64,000 nt of DNA from Lutjanus erythropterus. Its lineage: Eukaryota; Chordata; Actinopteri; Lutjaniformes; Lutjanidae. The stretch's first letter is position 1. Every line of letters starts with the position of its first letter. Made by a program: the position numbers and the translations under genes. Below the pieces are notes generated by a model. That model had not been told where the DNA came from, made no database searches, and was given only the letters and a program-made list of their open reading frames with translations. The stretch lies in contig CM034603.1 in assembly GCA_020091685.1 (NCBI GenBank), positions 27,806,298-27,870,297 on the forward strand. The letters run 5' to 3'. Below are positions 1 through 26,214 of this stretch, in pieces.

Positions 1-850
1 AAGACTGGAACAAACTGAAAACTGCTCAACTCATCCTCCCCTTTCAAACATTTAGGAGAAACTATCTGGTGCCGGTGTTTGGTTTGTTTGTTTGTTCTGG
101 GCTACTGTAGAAACATGACAGACTCCACGGATAAAGACTCACGTCCTCTGTGGATTTAAATGGATCAGTCTAAGGTAACATAAACATAGCAGTTCTTATA
201 TCCAGGTGAATATACATTTGTACTATACACAATGCTTATGAATACTATATTCCATTCCTGTCATATTCTGATTCTGATTATCCTAAAATTTACATACTGG
301 ACCTTTAAGTCATGTTTTAAGCCAAAAGCCCAAAAAGTCTCTGAATCCAGCTCCTTAAATATAAATACTTGCCACCACACACACAAACACACACAGTCCA
401 GAGGTTCTGATTTTGATTACATGATAATCAAACAAGTAAATGAAGAGTGAGTAACAACTAGATCACTGTCATCCTCCTCATCTAATATGATCGCAGGTAC
501 TTTATCCTGCCATCTGTGCAGATTTTCTCCACTGAGATAAAGTGAGAGAAACCTTTAGACAATTACGTTATAACCGTCGGTATCTGATCAACGCTGGGTT
601 TGTCAGAAACTGCCATCTTCGATCTCCTTTACGGAAGCACTGAATCATTTCCTCAGGATGGAGGGGGAGATGGCAGATTAGAGGAAAGACTGCCCTCTTG
701 AGGCTGCCGTCTATCAGTCCCCTCCATCTCCATCTCCGTGTCACTTGTTAGAGTTTGTTTTTTTGTAATAATAATGTTCCGCAGAACGCACATGCTGGTC
801 TTTATTAAAAGTCAGGCTGTTTTCAAAGGTGCAGATAAGAAGAATATTAC
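1..850. other. Intron 4 of the PRTFDC1-like gene, running to the window edge
   Basis: AT-rich non-coding DNA with no recognisable exon. I looked for the short HPRT exon 5 (NVLIVE, 18 nt in mammals) and did not find it. A short CA-rich stretch at 377-395 is the only low-complexity feature noted. Confidence 0.5.
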
Positions 851-916
851 CTTTCCAGCTAAAAAAGACAAATCTTCTGCTCCAAGTATGTGAAGATCCT
901 CTGTCGACTGGTCATT
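851..916 (-). CDS. prtfdc1: PRTFDC1-like exon 4
   Basis: A 66-nt exon (22 codons, phase 0 on both sides) with acceptor TTCCTCAG and donor GTAATA. It encodes [12 protein letters not shown] followed by [10 protein letters not shown]. Size and NDQS start match HPRT exon 4, but the usual GGDDLSTL core reads GAEDLSFL. It was found by motif and splice-site search, being too short for a simple open-frame scan. The tiny exon 5 (NVLIVE) was not found in 1-850. Confidence 0.8.
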
Positions 917-3900
917 CTGAGGAAATAAAAATACAGAAAAGCTCTAAAATCTCTTAAAAAAAAAAACTGTGTAAATTATGTCTTCCTGAACATGTGAGTA
1001 TATTTCCAGTTTAAACTCTTTCAGCTTAACCGTCCTCACCATAGACCCATTTTTGATTCAGGTCTTTAGGGGTACATAGCCGGTCAACAGTACATGTCAT
1101 ATAGAGGTGGTACACATCATCTGAAAGATGGGAGCCTGGAGATTAATTTGAGATGCACTGACAAGTTTTCTGCTTGTATATCTCTAATAAACATTGTGTT
1201 TTCTTTAGGTGCCTTTTCAAATTTTGAAAGTTTAGCAGGTATAAGGGCTTATACCATTATGATCGCATCAGTTGTTGCAGCAGTTTTTGGGGATTGATAC
1301 AATTTATTACACAGATTTCATGCAAAATGTAACTTTTACATTTTTTTTAACTTTTCAAGAGAATTAATTTAAAAAATCCCCCCAAAAATACCACATTAAG
1401 ACACTTAGACCTTTACAAACACTCAGTCAGTGTGTATTTTATAGCGCAGTACTATCAGAAATATTTTGTAATCATCAATTCAAAGTCTGTGATATTTGTC
1501 TCCTTTGCCTGGACTTCTTGGTGACCACATGAAACTGCACGTCCGAAGCAAATTTACACAAAGATACCACTGTCATCATGTTGCATAAAACATAACACAC
1601 ATATCCTCTGAGTCATGGGACTCAGAACCGTCACAACTGATAATCTCAAGCGTGAAGAGAGCCTCTCCGTTCTCACACACTAACTGTAAGCGTCTGTCTG
1701 TGCAGCAGTGGGCGGAGACTCACCAGGTAGCTCTTGAGACGGATGAAGTGGACCCTCATGGGGATGGTGCGGTTGGAGTTGCGGCTCAGAGCCTTGATCC
1801 GGTCCACCAGGTCGGCACAGAACTGGTAGCCTCCTTTCAGCACGCACAGCACCACGATGTCGTGGTCGCCCAGGTCATCCATGATGTTTCGAGCCAGACG
1901 TTCTGTCCTGTGAACGATGTGACAACTTTCTCTTTAACTTCCTGGAGAAAAGTTGTGTGTTAATTCACATTACTGAAGCTCACAGCGGTGGACGATTCAT
2001 GTTTGTAACAAACAGACTCTAGTTTGTAGGTTAGATAAAAACAATTTCCAGTGAGATATAATGGAAGGCCACAGGCTAAAAAACAAGTGAACAGTTTTTG
2101 GTGCAGATCAAGGAACTTTTAAAAAATTTCAGCATGAACATCTTTGCATTTTTCTCATGAACTACTGTACAACAGCTGGGAAACATTTAAACTTTCAACA
2201 GAATAATATTATATGAATGTTACATGTATGTTGTCATTGTTTTACATACTGTTAACAATCACATAATTTCATGAGCACAAATTTGCAGATTTCCAGCTTC
2301 TAAAATGTGAAGATCTGATGATTTTTCTTTGTGATACACGATAGTAAATATGAGTACACTTTGGTTTCAGATTCTCAAACAAGACACCTGAAGATGTCGC
2401 CTTGGGATTTTTCACCCGTTTCTGACATTCTGACTAAACAATCGATTAATCAAGAAAATGAGATAAATAAATTCATGGATAGTGAAAATAATAATTAGTT
2501 ACAGGCCTTATTCTGAGCAATATTAACTAACAATATTCTGTTTTTTACAAGCGAAGCATTTTAGCTTATCATGTAATTCATAACAGTAGAAAAAAGGTGA
2601 TTTGATTGGATTTAATGTTATTTTTCAAACATGTGCCACATAGTGATAATATCACAGGTGACATTTCACATGGGGGTGGGTGGATCGATCAAAATACCGA
2701 TATTAAGTCTTGATTTTAGTATCAATACCAGCATCAACAGAATCAATACCAAAAACTATAGATCCATCACATGTTAGATAACATCCTGGGTCCATGAATA
2801 TTCTTTTTAGTGCTGAAACTCTGCTGCTGTTATATGCTGGGCTGTAAGAAAACACTGTATCGACTCTCAGAAACACTGTATCGTGATGCTGTGATACATG
2901 CAAAGATTCGGAGCAGTGGTTCATTGTGCATTGTTTAAACCCTGACAGTTAAAAAGCAGTGTTGTTATCTATCGTCACTGTTCTGATTGCATACAAATAA
3001 ACTTTTATAACTCAGATTTTATGCATATGGTGGTGGGTTCTTTATACTCAATCCTAGGGCCTGATCCTGGACCTGGTATTACTTGATATCTGATTGAAAT
3101 TTATCGTATTGCCCACCTCTACTGCTATTTACTGAAACATATTCTGACACATGTATCTCATGATTGTTAATCACTGTGTATTTTGATGCAGATCAACTTT
3201 TAGATGCACAGTAAAGTTTCTGTAAATGATAAAGTTAGATTACTTAAAGAGTTGTTTGTACCACAGCACTCTCAGAATGATTTATGATGCTCTTTTCATG
3301 AGTTATTGTTGCTTGTTCTCTCTTTTTTCTTTGTTCAGTAATCATTTTATTGAAGGTTTTTTGTGTAACTTCCAGCAGCTTCACACCACAAAACAGTCTG
3401 TGGCAGATGATATCCCCTGAATCTTCCCCAAATCCCTCAGATCTGACAAGAGACACGCGTTGCTTTAATGCACCATCGAGGAATCACAGCAGGAACATCT
3501 GTAAAACTCAAAACACTGCGTGGGATTTGGGTTAGTTCGGTGTTGTACCTGTCCATAATCACGCCATGAGGAATGATGACACAGTCTAAATCTCCGGAGT
3601 AGTGAGCCGGGTAACTGAAGAGGTCTAAACTGTAGCCTGGCCAGTCATCGTTAATCTGAGAGGAAAGATAGAAACATTAGTTTGTTTAGTTAGAAAAAGT
3701 ACACGAGTTTTATCACTAAGTCGCAGGCTACCAAACCACCCTGAGAGACACATGTGGCCTCGGTGCGTAAAGTTGTGTGAATGCGCAGCAGTAGCCGAGC
3801 CTGCTGTGCATCCACGAATAAGCCAACTTTTCTCCTGACGCCATGCAGCACTTGTCGTGTTTTCTCATTTAGTTTACCACAATCCCGCCGTTTCTTCCGT

Positions 3901-3925
3901 CGGGCTGGACGGCGCAGTCTGCCAT
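851..3925 (-). CDS. prtfdc1: HPRT-family purine phosphoribosyltransferase, PRTFDC1-like (5' four coding exons; gene runs off the left edge)
   Basis: Coding segments are 3878-3925, 3549-3655, 1724-1907 and 851-916, all joined at GT/AG sites; together they give exactly 135 codons. HPRT-type enzymes transfer phosphoribose from PRPP to hypoxanthine or guanine in cytosolic purine salvage. The N-terminal DDWPGY motif, the YPxHYxGDL stretch and FCADLV after the LKGGY pyrophosphate-binding loop favour PRTFDC1 over HPRT1. Exon sizes 107/184/66 equal those of human HPRT1 exons 2 to 4, as I recall them. The exon encoding the PRPP-binding EDxxDTG motif lies beyond the left edge. That motif would matter because human PRTFDC1 has Gly for the catalytic Asp and is nearly inactive. 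The fish name may be hprt1l rather than prtfdc1; family certainty is high, orthology moderate. The gene lies in tandem downstream of pbx1. Confidence 0.85.
917..1723. other. Intron 3 of the PRTFDC1-like gene
   Basis: Non-coding, AT-rich. The piece at about 1095-1290 reads open on the plus strand for 67 codons, but the protein is unlike any family I know and the DNA resembles dispersed fish repeat sequence. I do not call it a gene. Confidence 0.45.
1724..1907 (-). CDS. prtfdc1: PRTFDC1-like exon 3 (pyrophosphate-loop exon)
   Basis: A 184-nt exon with acceptor TTCACAG and donor GTGAGT. It encodes [13 protein letters not shown], the core strand [18 protein letters not shown], and [13 protein letters not shown] is the conserved pyrophosphate-binding loop of HPRT enzymes. 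The family's usual VDFIRLKSY reads VHFIRLKSY here, and the residue after SY is Leu rather than Cys or Arg. Confidence 0.92.
1908..3548. other. Intron 2 of the PRTFDC1-like gene with dispersed repeats
   Basis: Contains a fragment of the ATCGATTAATC-type element (about 2415-2512) and a fuller copy of another short element (about 2672-3117, annotated separately). No exon was recognised inside this intron. Confidence 0.5.
2672..3117 (-). repeat. Dispersed short element, family A, copy 1 (inverted)
   Basis: The reverse complement of 2880-3050 matches, with scattered changes, parts of 26340-26450 and 28850-28975. The shared core includes AACACACCACCATATGCA-like and CAATCAGAACAGTGA-like stretches followed by GATAGATAACAACACTGCT. 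The ends carry a weak inverted repeat (GGTGGGTGGATCGATC near 2675, and GTATTGCCCACC near 3114). No transposase is encoded, so it is a non-autonomous element. Confidence 0.65.
3549..3655 (-). CDS. prtfdc1: PRTFDC1-like exon 2
   Basis: A 107-nt exon with a CTCAG acceptor and a GTACAA donor. It encodes [13 protein letters not shown], then [11 protein letters not shown], then IPHGVIMD plus two bases of the next Arg codon. The end matches the IPHG-I-MDR signature of the HPRT family. The missing acidic residue of HPRT1 (DDEPGY) is replaced by Trp, as in PRTFDC1. Confidence 0.9.
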
Positions 3926-4135
3926 GTTGTTTTCCGCCGACACAGAAAAAGCCTCTTGCCGTGAAGGAAAGTGGTGGTGCAGCTTTCGGAAGCGCTTGGC
4001 ACGGTGAGGAGAGAGGAGGAGCATCAGAGGAGAGAAAAATGTTCCCTGTAACCACCGAGCAGTTTGACCCCCTCTGAGCTGTGTCTTTCTGCTCCGCGGC
4101 CACCAGGGGCGACATAACACATGTTCCTGTGCGCA
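3690..4135 (-). promoter_or_regulatory. CpG-rich promoter and 5' UTR of the PRTFDC1-like gene
   Basis: The stretch around and upstream of the start codon has many CpG dinucleotides in otherwise AT-rich DNA. That fits a housekeeping-type CpG-island promoter. No clear TATA box was seen, and the transcription start cannot be placed. Open frames on both strands here are by-products of the high GC content. Confidence 0.5.
3878..3925 (-). CDS. prtfdc1: PRTFDC1-like coding exon 1
   Basis: The ATG (3923-3925 on the minus strand) sits in a good Kozak context (A at -3, G at +4). Sixteen codons, [16 protein letters not shown], run to a GTAAAC donor. The [12 protein letters not shown] junction with exon 2 is in phase 0 and mirrors human PRTFDC1 (GRGVV|IMDDWPGY), which also has 16 codons here. 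The exon lies in a CpG-rich stretch, as expected for a first exon. Confidence 0.82.
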
Positions 4136-4542
4136 GAGGTCCTGGATGGTTTGTCAGATCCTGCTCTCAGTTTGTAATAACAGGCACGACTTCAGTTTAA
4201 AGTTTGTTAAATTGCGTTACATCTTTTTTTGGATTACAATCTTGCATGTTTTAAATATTCTGTTACTGTGTACTGTTGCACATTCCTTGGTGAATACTTT
4301 GTAAATTAATGAAATAACGCATTGCTCAGATTTGTTTGATATTTTTCCAGATTTTATGTAGAGGGAAATCCCTTTGCTGACCCCAAAACACACAGAACTG
4401 TTAATAACTGTAATAATGTTCCTGTCTGTTTTCAGCTGACCAATCAAGGCAAAAAGTCTGAAAATAATACTAATTTTAAAACAATCATGAAAACTGTTTA
4501 AAAAGTGCATAATAAAGAGTTTATTAACCTTAATAAGCATTG
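4136..4542. other. Intergenic AT-rich DNA
   Basis: No gene, RNA or clear repeat seen. It lies between the PRTFDC1-like promoter and the short element at 4543. Confidence 0.4.
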
Positions 4543-4928
4543 TTCACACTTTAGATCCAGTACCCCGATAATGCAAATGCAAAATGTTAAAAATGCATAA
4601 TAAAGTATGTAGAAATCTTAATAAAGCACAGACAGAAGCTCAGTAAAGTTTTGACATTGACATAATAGGTAAGTTAGTTCAACGCAATCAGTGTGTTTAT
4701 AAGTGTATTATAAACAATTACTAGAAACTGATAAAACTTTTATTAGCATTTTTAAGCAGTCTATAAACATGTCTTATAAGAGCTTATACATATTATACAT
4801 GTTTATTATGCCATTACTAACACTTATATAATCTTATTAACATATATTAATGATAATAAGCATCTTATAAGGACCTTATTACCTATTCACTAACACTTAT
4901 TACAGGTACCTTAATATAAAGTGTTACC
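4543..4928. repeat. Short inverted-terminal-repeat element (AACACTTTATA type)
   Basis: The left end reads TTCACACTTTAGATCCAGTAC and the right end GTACCTTAATATAAAGTGTT, which are imperfect reverse complements. The interior is very AT-rich, with internally repetitive AACACTTAT and TCTTATAA motifs. No coding potential. The layout fits a MITE-like non-autonomous DNA transposon of about 385 bp. Confidence 0.6.
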
Positions 4929-7900
4929 TTTTAACTGCTTCAAAGGTGGAGAAGATTGGCCTGGCTGATTGTTGAGTCTCATTTCCAGGTTGTCCAATAC
5001 TGATGATTTGGCTTGGTGGCTCAGACCGACCTGGGAATGAGATTCATCAATCAAATATCTTACTTCAGAATCACTTGCTCGACCTTTAAATCCATGTGCA
5101 AAGTTGTAGCTGTAAAATCTTAATCTACAGCTGCGGTGAAATAAATGTAGTTGAATAAAAAGTGCAGTTTCCCTCTGAAATGTAGTGGAAACGCCAAAAT
5201 AAATGCCAACACATACACAGAGAAGAAGAGAAAAAGAGGGAGATCAGCAGGAAAAGTCAGAAAGACATCAGCCAGGGGAAATATTAAATATCTGTAAAGT
5301 TAAGCAAGTGGAAAAACAAAACAAGTGGAAAGCAAAATAGTTTCAGCTCAATGCAAATATAACAAATCCCAAAGTAGGCAGTATTTAAACTTACATCTTC
5401 CACCTTAATGTCTTTATCATGTGGATGAAATCCTTTAAACAAATGTGTTAACATCGCCATCTTGTGGCGAGGCGCAGATACTTCTGGCACTCTTTCTGCA
5501 ATGTTTTTGTTCTGAGCAAAACATTTTGTTTGCAAACTTGATGTAATGTTCCCATATTTTTGGTTCGCACACCCTCTCAATCGCCGTCTCATGTTACACA
5601 AGAGAAAAGAAAGACTGTAATTTAAGGCATCCGGATGCCACACCCAGTCTGCTGTGCACAATATACTGTGTGTCTCTGTGTCTGTGTGACAGTGTGTAGA
5701 TGAGTGAATTTGGATGAAGCACCCATGTGGTCACTTCATCCAGCAGCAGCAGCAGCAGCAGCAGGATCTGGACTGGTTGTGTCACTGCACATTACAGTCG
5801 TGTGCTGGGTTCTGTTGAGAGGGGGAGACAAGGTGTCTGGGCCACCCACCCATTCTCTTCCTCAGCAGCTGTAATTATAAACAGTGGTGCAATGACAGCT
5901 GGGGAGGCAGATGTCAACAGCAACATTAGATTTCAATCAGCCTGCACAGTGTCAACACTCCTGAGGAACGAGGAGGTGTAAAAAACTACACCACATGACA
6001 AAATGCCTCAAAAATGTCAGAAAACAGTTATTATTCTCTGCACAACTTATTTCACGAGATGTTTGTGTTTCAGAGCGGCCTCAGATGTTGTGATAATCAC
6101 GAGCGTCCAGCGCAGCACCAGAAGCCAGGAGATGTTTTTGGATGAAGTCTTGTCAGATTGTTTTTGACGCCCTTCTCTGTTGGTGAGAGCAGGCCGGCTC
6201 CTTCGCTGCCCTCCAGGCGCAGGGGAGCAGTCTGGCTTTGGCATTTCACACTCGCTCAGCAGTCAAGGCCTGTGACCGTCCGCAGACTCCACAGCCAACT
6301 GCTCCCTTATACCCTCGCCCCTGTTGTTTGGCCAATTATGAATATTCAGCTGCTCTGAAAGTAATTCTGTCAGACATGCGACTGTCCAGCCAGATAGTGT
6401 CAGCCGTGCTGTTTGTAGTGTTTGAAGGGAGAATCTCACAAGGACGCGACCATTCATCTCCTTTACTATCAGATTTTTATATATATACCGTGACAAAAAC
6501 TGACTGTAAGGTGACCTAAATACAACAGAATTGACATCTCTTTTTCTTTCTGTCTTTCTTTTTCTTTCTCTCTTTCTTTGTTTTTGTCTAACCAAAATTT
6601 GATATAGATTAGACCTGAAACTGAGCTCCACTGCTGTCAAACAACTACCAAATGATCATGAACATGGGCTCTGTAATTTATTTTAAATCACTCCCACGTG
6701 GCTGATGATATCTTGTTTGGAGTATTTGATGTAAAGTTCTCCAACCAATTGTTTTTGTATCAAAAATGTTTGGTCAGGAGCAGTTCCTGTTCTCAAATTT
6801 TAGTTTGTTTCAGTTGCTCTTTGGATATAGAGCCATGTGTGCTCACCATGATGAAGATGATGCTGTAACAATGAGCAGCATAGTCATGTTGAACTTTACA
6901 TAACTTTCTAATGTCCAACAAAAACATTTTAATTGTTTCAAAAGAGAGTGCTTTGGATTTTTTATTTTATTTTATTTTTGAGTATTAGTATTGTTATCAC
7001 CGTCATCAATAGTTATTAAAAATATAAAATATCAAAATATGGAGGAAAATTCCCTTCCATTTATGTTATATTAGTTTAGTTTTGTACATTTAATCTGCTT
7101 TGTAAATTGTCCTCAAAAAATGCAATATTTTGGTGTGTTTGAGTGAAATTTGCTGAAAACTACACTGACCAGCTGTTTCAGAAAATTATTAAGTTTTTGT
7201 TTTAAATGTAACTACATATTTGTGACCAGATTTATAAATTTACATCTTCTGGAAACCTTACGCTTGGCAATACTCTTCCATACCAGACTCAGGCTTCAGT
7301 ATCTTCACCTTTTATCTGACAACAAGCTTCAATGGTCAGATATAAGATGTTATGAAGAGGTTTGTTTTCTTCTAAAGTCAGATGCAAATATGAATCAGGA
7401 GTTTACCAGCTGCTTTTTTGAAGTCAAAAACTGTGTTAAAGTTACTTTATTTTCCTCTTTTTTTCCTTGATATTGGTTTACTATGTGCGCTTCTTTCTCT
7501 TTGTATTAGTGCACGTACACTAATATGTTGGATAGGAGCCATAATGGACGGCAGGGACACGCAGAGCCATAAATGGGTTGATGTCTGCTGGCAGTAACTG
7601 ACCTTGGTTGACTTTCAGTTTTCAGAACAGTGACTGCGACCACCACCATCGTCTATCCACTGATGCCAAGCAAAGCAAAGAGTCTTTGCTCTCTCGTAAA
7701 CTCCACAATAAAAGATGCTGATGTATGATCTGGCTGTATTACATATCATTTTTTAATGTGTTGAAAACCCTTTCCAACAAAGCAAGTCAAGCACAATGGT
7801 GCACATAAACACATGTTGAAAGTTCATGAGCTAATTCACGAGAGTAGGAAAGCAAAAAAAAAAAGTAATTGCCTACATTAAGCATACCATAAAAAAATAA

Positions 7901-8200
7901 CAAAATACAAAAAACAAATAGGCCACACAACATAAAAAGTGTCTATAAACAAGGTTAGACTGCTCAGAAAACAACACATTATTTGACAGAATGACTTGTC
8001 CCTTCTTTAGTGCTTAATGGGTAACATTTACAATGCTCATAAATGTTTGGTACTGAAAAGAAATCAGTCTGATAGCATGAATTCAAATGTCTACATTTGT
8101 TTTGGTGTCAATTCTAGGGTTACTAAAGCAGTACCATCAGAATAATATATTGACTTCAATGATTTATATGTAAATAAACGCCCAGACGAGGACACAATTC
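4929..8200. other. Intergenic region between pbx1 and the PRTFDC1-like gene
   Basis: No exon recognised. A more complex, less AT-rich stretch (about 5730-6340) holds a CAG repeat and may be a regulatory island. 6540-6580 is a TTTC/TTTCT-rich tract. 7504-7525 is a near-perfect 22-bp palindrome built on TATTAGTG and CACTAATA. The remainder is AT-rich and featureless to the eye. The distal pbx1 3' UTR could reach into the right part. Confidence 0.4.
5741..5764 (+). repeat. (CAG)8 trinucleotide repeat
   Basis: Eight perfect CAG units between CTTCATC and GATCTGG. They are outside any recognised exon. The open frames over them read poly-Ser on the plus strand or poly-Leu on the minus strand, with no sign of selection. 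Confidence 0.95.
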
Positions 8201-8224
8201 ATCAAAAATGAGGAACGCAACATT

Positions 8225-8385
8225 ATCTTTACATCAAAGTGCCCTCGTTTGGAGCTGAGCGGCAGTTCAGGTCCATCCAGATGCTTCTTTCATGGCGATC
8301 GATGATCAGTGGCTCCATACTGAAGCTTCTCTGGACCTGTGCTGGAGATTCAGGAGCAAGGATCCACTGTGTAAGCATGTAAAAC
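8225..8385. other. Unexplained GC-richer island downstream of pbx1
   Basis: A 160-bp block of balanced composition lies in very AT-rich DNA, with GCGATCGATGATCA near its middle. On the minus strand it has an acceptor-like TTACACAG followed by an open frame ending at TAA near 8240. On the plus strand it ends in a GTAAGC donor-like site. It could be a conserved element in the pbx1 3' UTR, a short exon or a transposon remnant; I cannot decide. Confidence 0.25.
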
Positions 8386-10630
8386 TCTATTAACATAATG
8401 ACTTCCCTGTTTAAGTGGATTGTGGTTCATGTATTGAAAAACAAACTCAGTTACAGACGTTCTTGACAAACTTTCTTTTCTGTAGAAAGTGATATTTCTT
8501 CTTGTATATTTCTCTCAACGGGACAGCATTGTTCACTCGATTGTAGCACCACATGGAGGATCATGAGTGAATGGAAATAGTAATAAAGCATTTAATGAAT
8601 GAATAATTAATTGTACAATAAAAACAGGCATTATTAAAAATGTTTACAAATTAATTTATTAATCTATAAAAATAAACTAAATGACAAAATAATGAATTAA
8701 TTGGTATTTTAATAGCAATAAAAAGAGGAATTATCAAAAAAGGATTTATCAATGAAATATTAATAAATTAACAAATAGTTCAAATTAAAAAGGCCCACTT
8801 TATGACACTTCAGGCTTTTCACTGGTAAAACAAGGTAAAACAATACAAATTAGCCATAGGATGTAACAAGCTCTGTGATTGGTTAAGGAGCCACCCAAAC
8901 GCCAAATAGCACCAACTGGAAGATCCGTGTTCTCATATGGTTCTTTCCCACACAAACGTGCGGTGTAGTCTGCCTTGGCGTGTCAGCGTGGTGGGGATTC
9001 ACATCTGAGCTACTTGCTTAAAGGTGTGCCTTGAGATGCGCCTGCCTTGCATCAAGATGCTATAAAACACTAGTTAATCACATTTCCTTTCTCATAAATT
9101 CTTCACGAAGTTCCCCACGTGTCCATAGAGCAGTTTTTTCTGAGTGCCAGCCACTTTGCATCAAATAGGTAATAGAAAAATGAAAAGCAGTGGGGAAATT
9201 AAATGCTAACGGTAAAGGAAACTGGCCTTTTTCATTAAAATCTATATTCTTAAAACAATTTGTTTTTAAACTGTACTTTCACACAGAATAAGTTCTATTA
9301 TTTATGTATACATTCATTAATGCATAATGTGCAGTCTTTTATGTTGTTTTTTTTATTTGAACTACTAATTGATGAATATAACATTTGTAAATTCTTTTTA
9401 ACATTCCTCTTTTTATTGCCAGTTTTGGATTACTTTGTAATTTAGTTTATGTATTTATAGATTGATAAATTAAAGTGTACATTTTTTATTAATGCCTATT
9501 TTTATGGTACAGTCAGCTATTCATTAATTAAATTCTTTATTACCATTTCTGTAACACTTGTGTTCCTCCATAGAACCAGAGCTAAAAGACAGAAGATTTT
9601 TATTTAAGAGTAGAAAAAGACAAAATGCTGTATATATCTGACAAAAGAATATATTATAACTGACTTCATGATGGCACGGTTTTGTTTTGGTTACATCAGC
9701 ATTTTGGCATCGTCAAAAACTCTTCATCTGTGGTGGAAAACAATATAATATCATAACGGATTCAAATGAATTCAAATGAAAAATTCTCCTTGTCCAGCAT
9801 AAATCAACATAAAATGTCAGACTTCCTGTTTTTCTCAGTGTGACTGTCACTGTACCAATATGCTGCAGAACCAAAACCAACAGAGTGAAAAATAATTCGT
9901 TTTTCAGCTGATATATTGTATAACCTCCAACTTAATGAATGATGTCAAGCTTGTCCGATTTGATGACAAGTATTTATTTATTGTTTTACAGATAACATAC
10001 TTCACAGGGTTACCTTAGAGGTAAAATCTCCTGACAGAACTCTGTTTTGACTTGTCGGAGACAGAGGGGGAAGATGAACATACTTTTATCAAGCACACAT
10101 TGTAAACAACTGAGCAATATTTAAGTCTAAATGGCGTACCATAGAATAGGTGAGAGACAACAAAATGTAAGTAAGAAGATGTGCCTCTTGCTTGCAAAGA
10201 CAAAAGTTTCATTTTTACAAAACAAATAATGGTCACTGACATATTTTTTCTACTTTTTTTAGTGGCTGAGAGGTAGAATGAAGTATTTTCAGTTAAAACC
10301 AATGATTTGATTTATTTACTTTATCATATCATTTCATCATTATGAGTGAAAACATTATGAGTGAATAAGTAACCCCAGCCCTCTGAATATAATGTGAAAT
10401 CTGTACAAACGTCTCCATTGACTTGTTTGGATTTTTATTGTGAAACTTTTTGTTTGTATCCCAAATGTCCAACGTTATACGTAGAGGAAATATCATTTCT
10501 CTTTTTTTCTGGTTAGGATTTCACAGTACCTCTCCAAACTGTGGGACAGAGAATTCCTTTGTTTAATACTGTGAATAGCAAGGTCAGTCCATGTGTGTTT
10601 TTTGTAGATGAGGCGTAGAGATGGATATAT
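8386..10630 (-). other. Probable pbx1 3' UTR and flanking AT-rich DNA
   Basis: This follows the pbx1 stop codon in transcript direction. Mammalian PBX1 has a 3' UTR of several kilobases, so part of this is probably transcribed. AATAAA signals on the minus strand occur at 10311-10316 and 9973-9982, but which is used is unknown. 8575-8790 is a low-complexity ATTAATAAAT-type stretch. A 10-bp motif (TTCAAATGAA) is repeated directly near 9762-9782. Confidence 0.4.
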
Positions 10631-25280
<14,650 letters not shown>

Positions 25281-26214
25281 CTATTTGTGCATAGATGTTC
25301 AAAATTACAGCAAGAATTTTACTACGGCTGAAAGAGACTCTTAAGTATTTCTCTCTGAACTCACTGAAATATGGCGGTCATTTTAATAGTTCAAGTCTGA
25401 GCCATAAAAACCCGCAGCCTCACAGTGGCTGGCAGCTACGCAGGACCATAAAACTATAATTTTATCGATTCTGGCTATCATTTCATGTAAAAAAAAAAAA
25501 ATTAACACAGCCTTCCACCAGAGTTCATCTTTCATTGCTCTCCTTATGCTCAGACTATGTTTAGTTTCTGGCTGATGGCTTTATTATCTTGTCAGATGCT
25601 ATCTAAACAGAAAAACAAACATAGTTAGACACAGAATATTAATGCAAATACGCCTGGCTCAAATAAATCAGCGGAGGAAATCAAAAAATTCCTGCTAAAC
25701 CCAGATGAAGACACGCACACTGAAAATATGATGACTACTTTCATTTTAAAAAAATATCGTAAAGTTAAAAGGTTCAATAATCATTTGATTTGTGACCATT
25801 AACTTTAATTATTTTCACACTCTGAGCAGTGATCAAACAACATTTTTCAACATCTTACAAACCAATAACTGACCATTTTAACACCACACCTTAAACACCA
25901 GCGCAGTGTTCACTGTGCTGTAATCTTATTATAGCAGGACTCAGGATGCTTTTACAACTGACACTGAGGTCTGTTTACACACTTGTTTGGGGGCCTGAAC
26001 CTGCACGTATTCACACACCTACGGGCACTCAGCTCTCGACTGACGCACGGCTCCCATGGTGTGGAGAGTGAAGTGTAAACACAACAAAGACAGGCCTGCT
26101 GAGATGGACATGCACAAACAACATATACACAAAACATCAGCCTGACGTACACAGAAACAAATGCAGTCTTGCGCACACACAGATATTGTGAGAACCTGCA
26201 CAAAAACTATGATG

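Noticed and set aside
1094-1297. 67-codon plus-strand open frame with a hydrophobic C-terminus
   Set aside because: Intronic, unlike known proteins, and the DNA looks like dispersed repeat.
851-3925. Assignment of the phosphoribosyltransferase to hprt1
   Set aside because: DDWPGY, YPxHYxGDL and FCADLV fit PRTFDC1 better than HPRT1 (DDEPGY, IPNHYAEDL, FFADLL).
3690-4120. Several 83-141-codon open frames on both strands
   Set aside because: They overlap the CpG-rich promoter and first exon of the PRTFDC1-like gene; only the last 16 codons before the GTAAAC donor match the family.
5040-5055. ATCAATCA PBX:HOX-type octamer (also at 45491 and, as TGATTGAT, at 14658)
   Set aside because: An 8-mer is expected about twice per 64 kb on both strands and more in AT-rich DNA; these single sites have no partner site or conserved-looking context.
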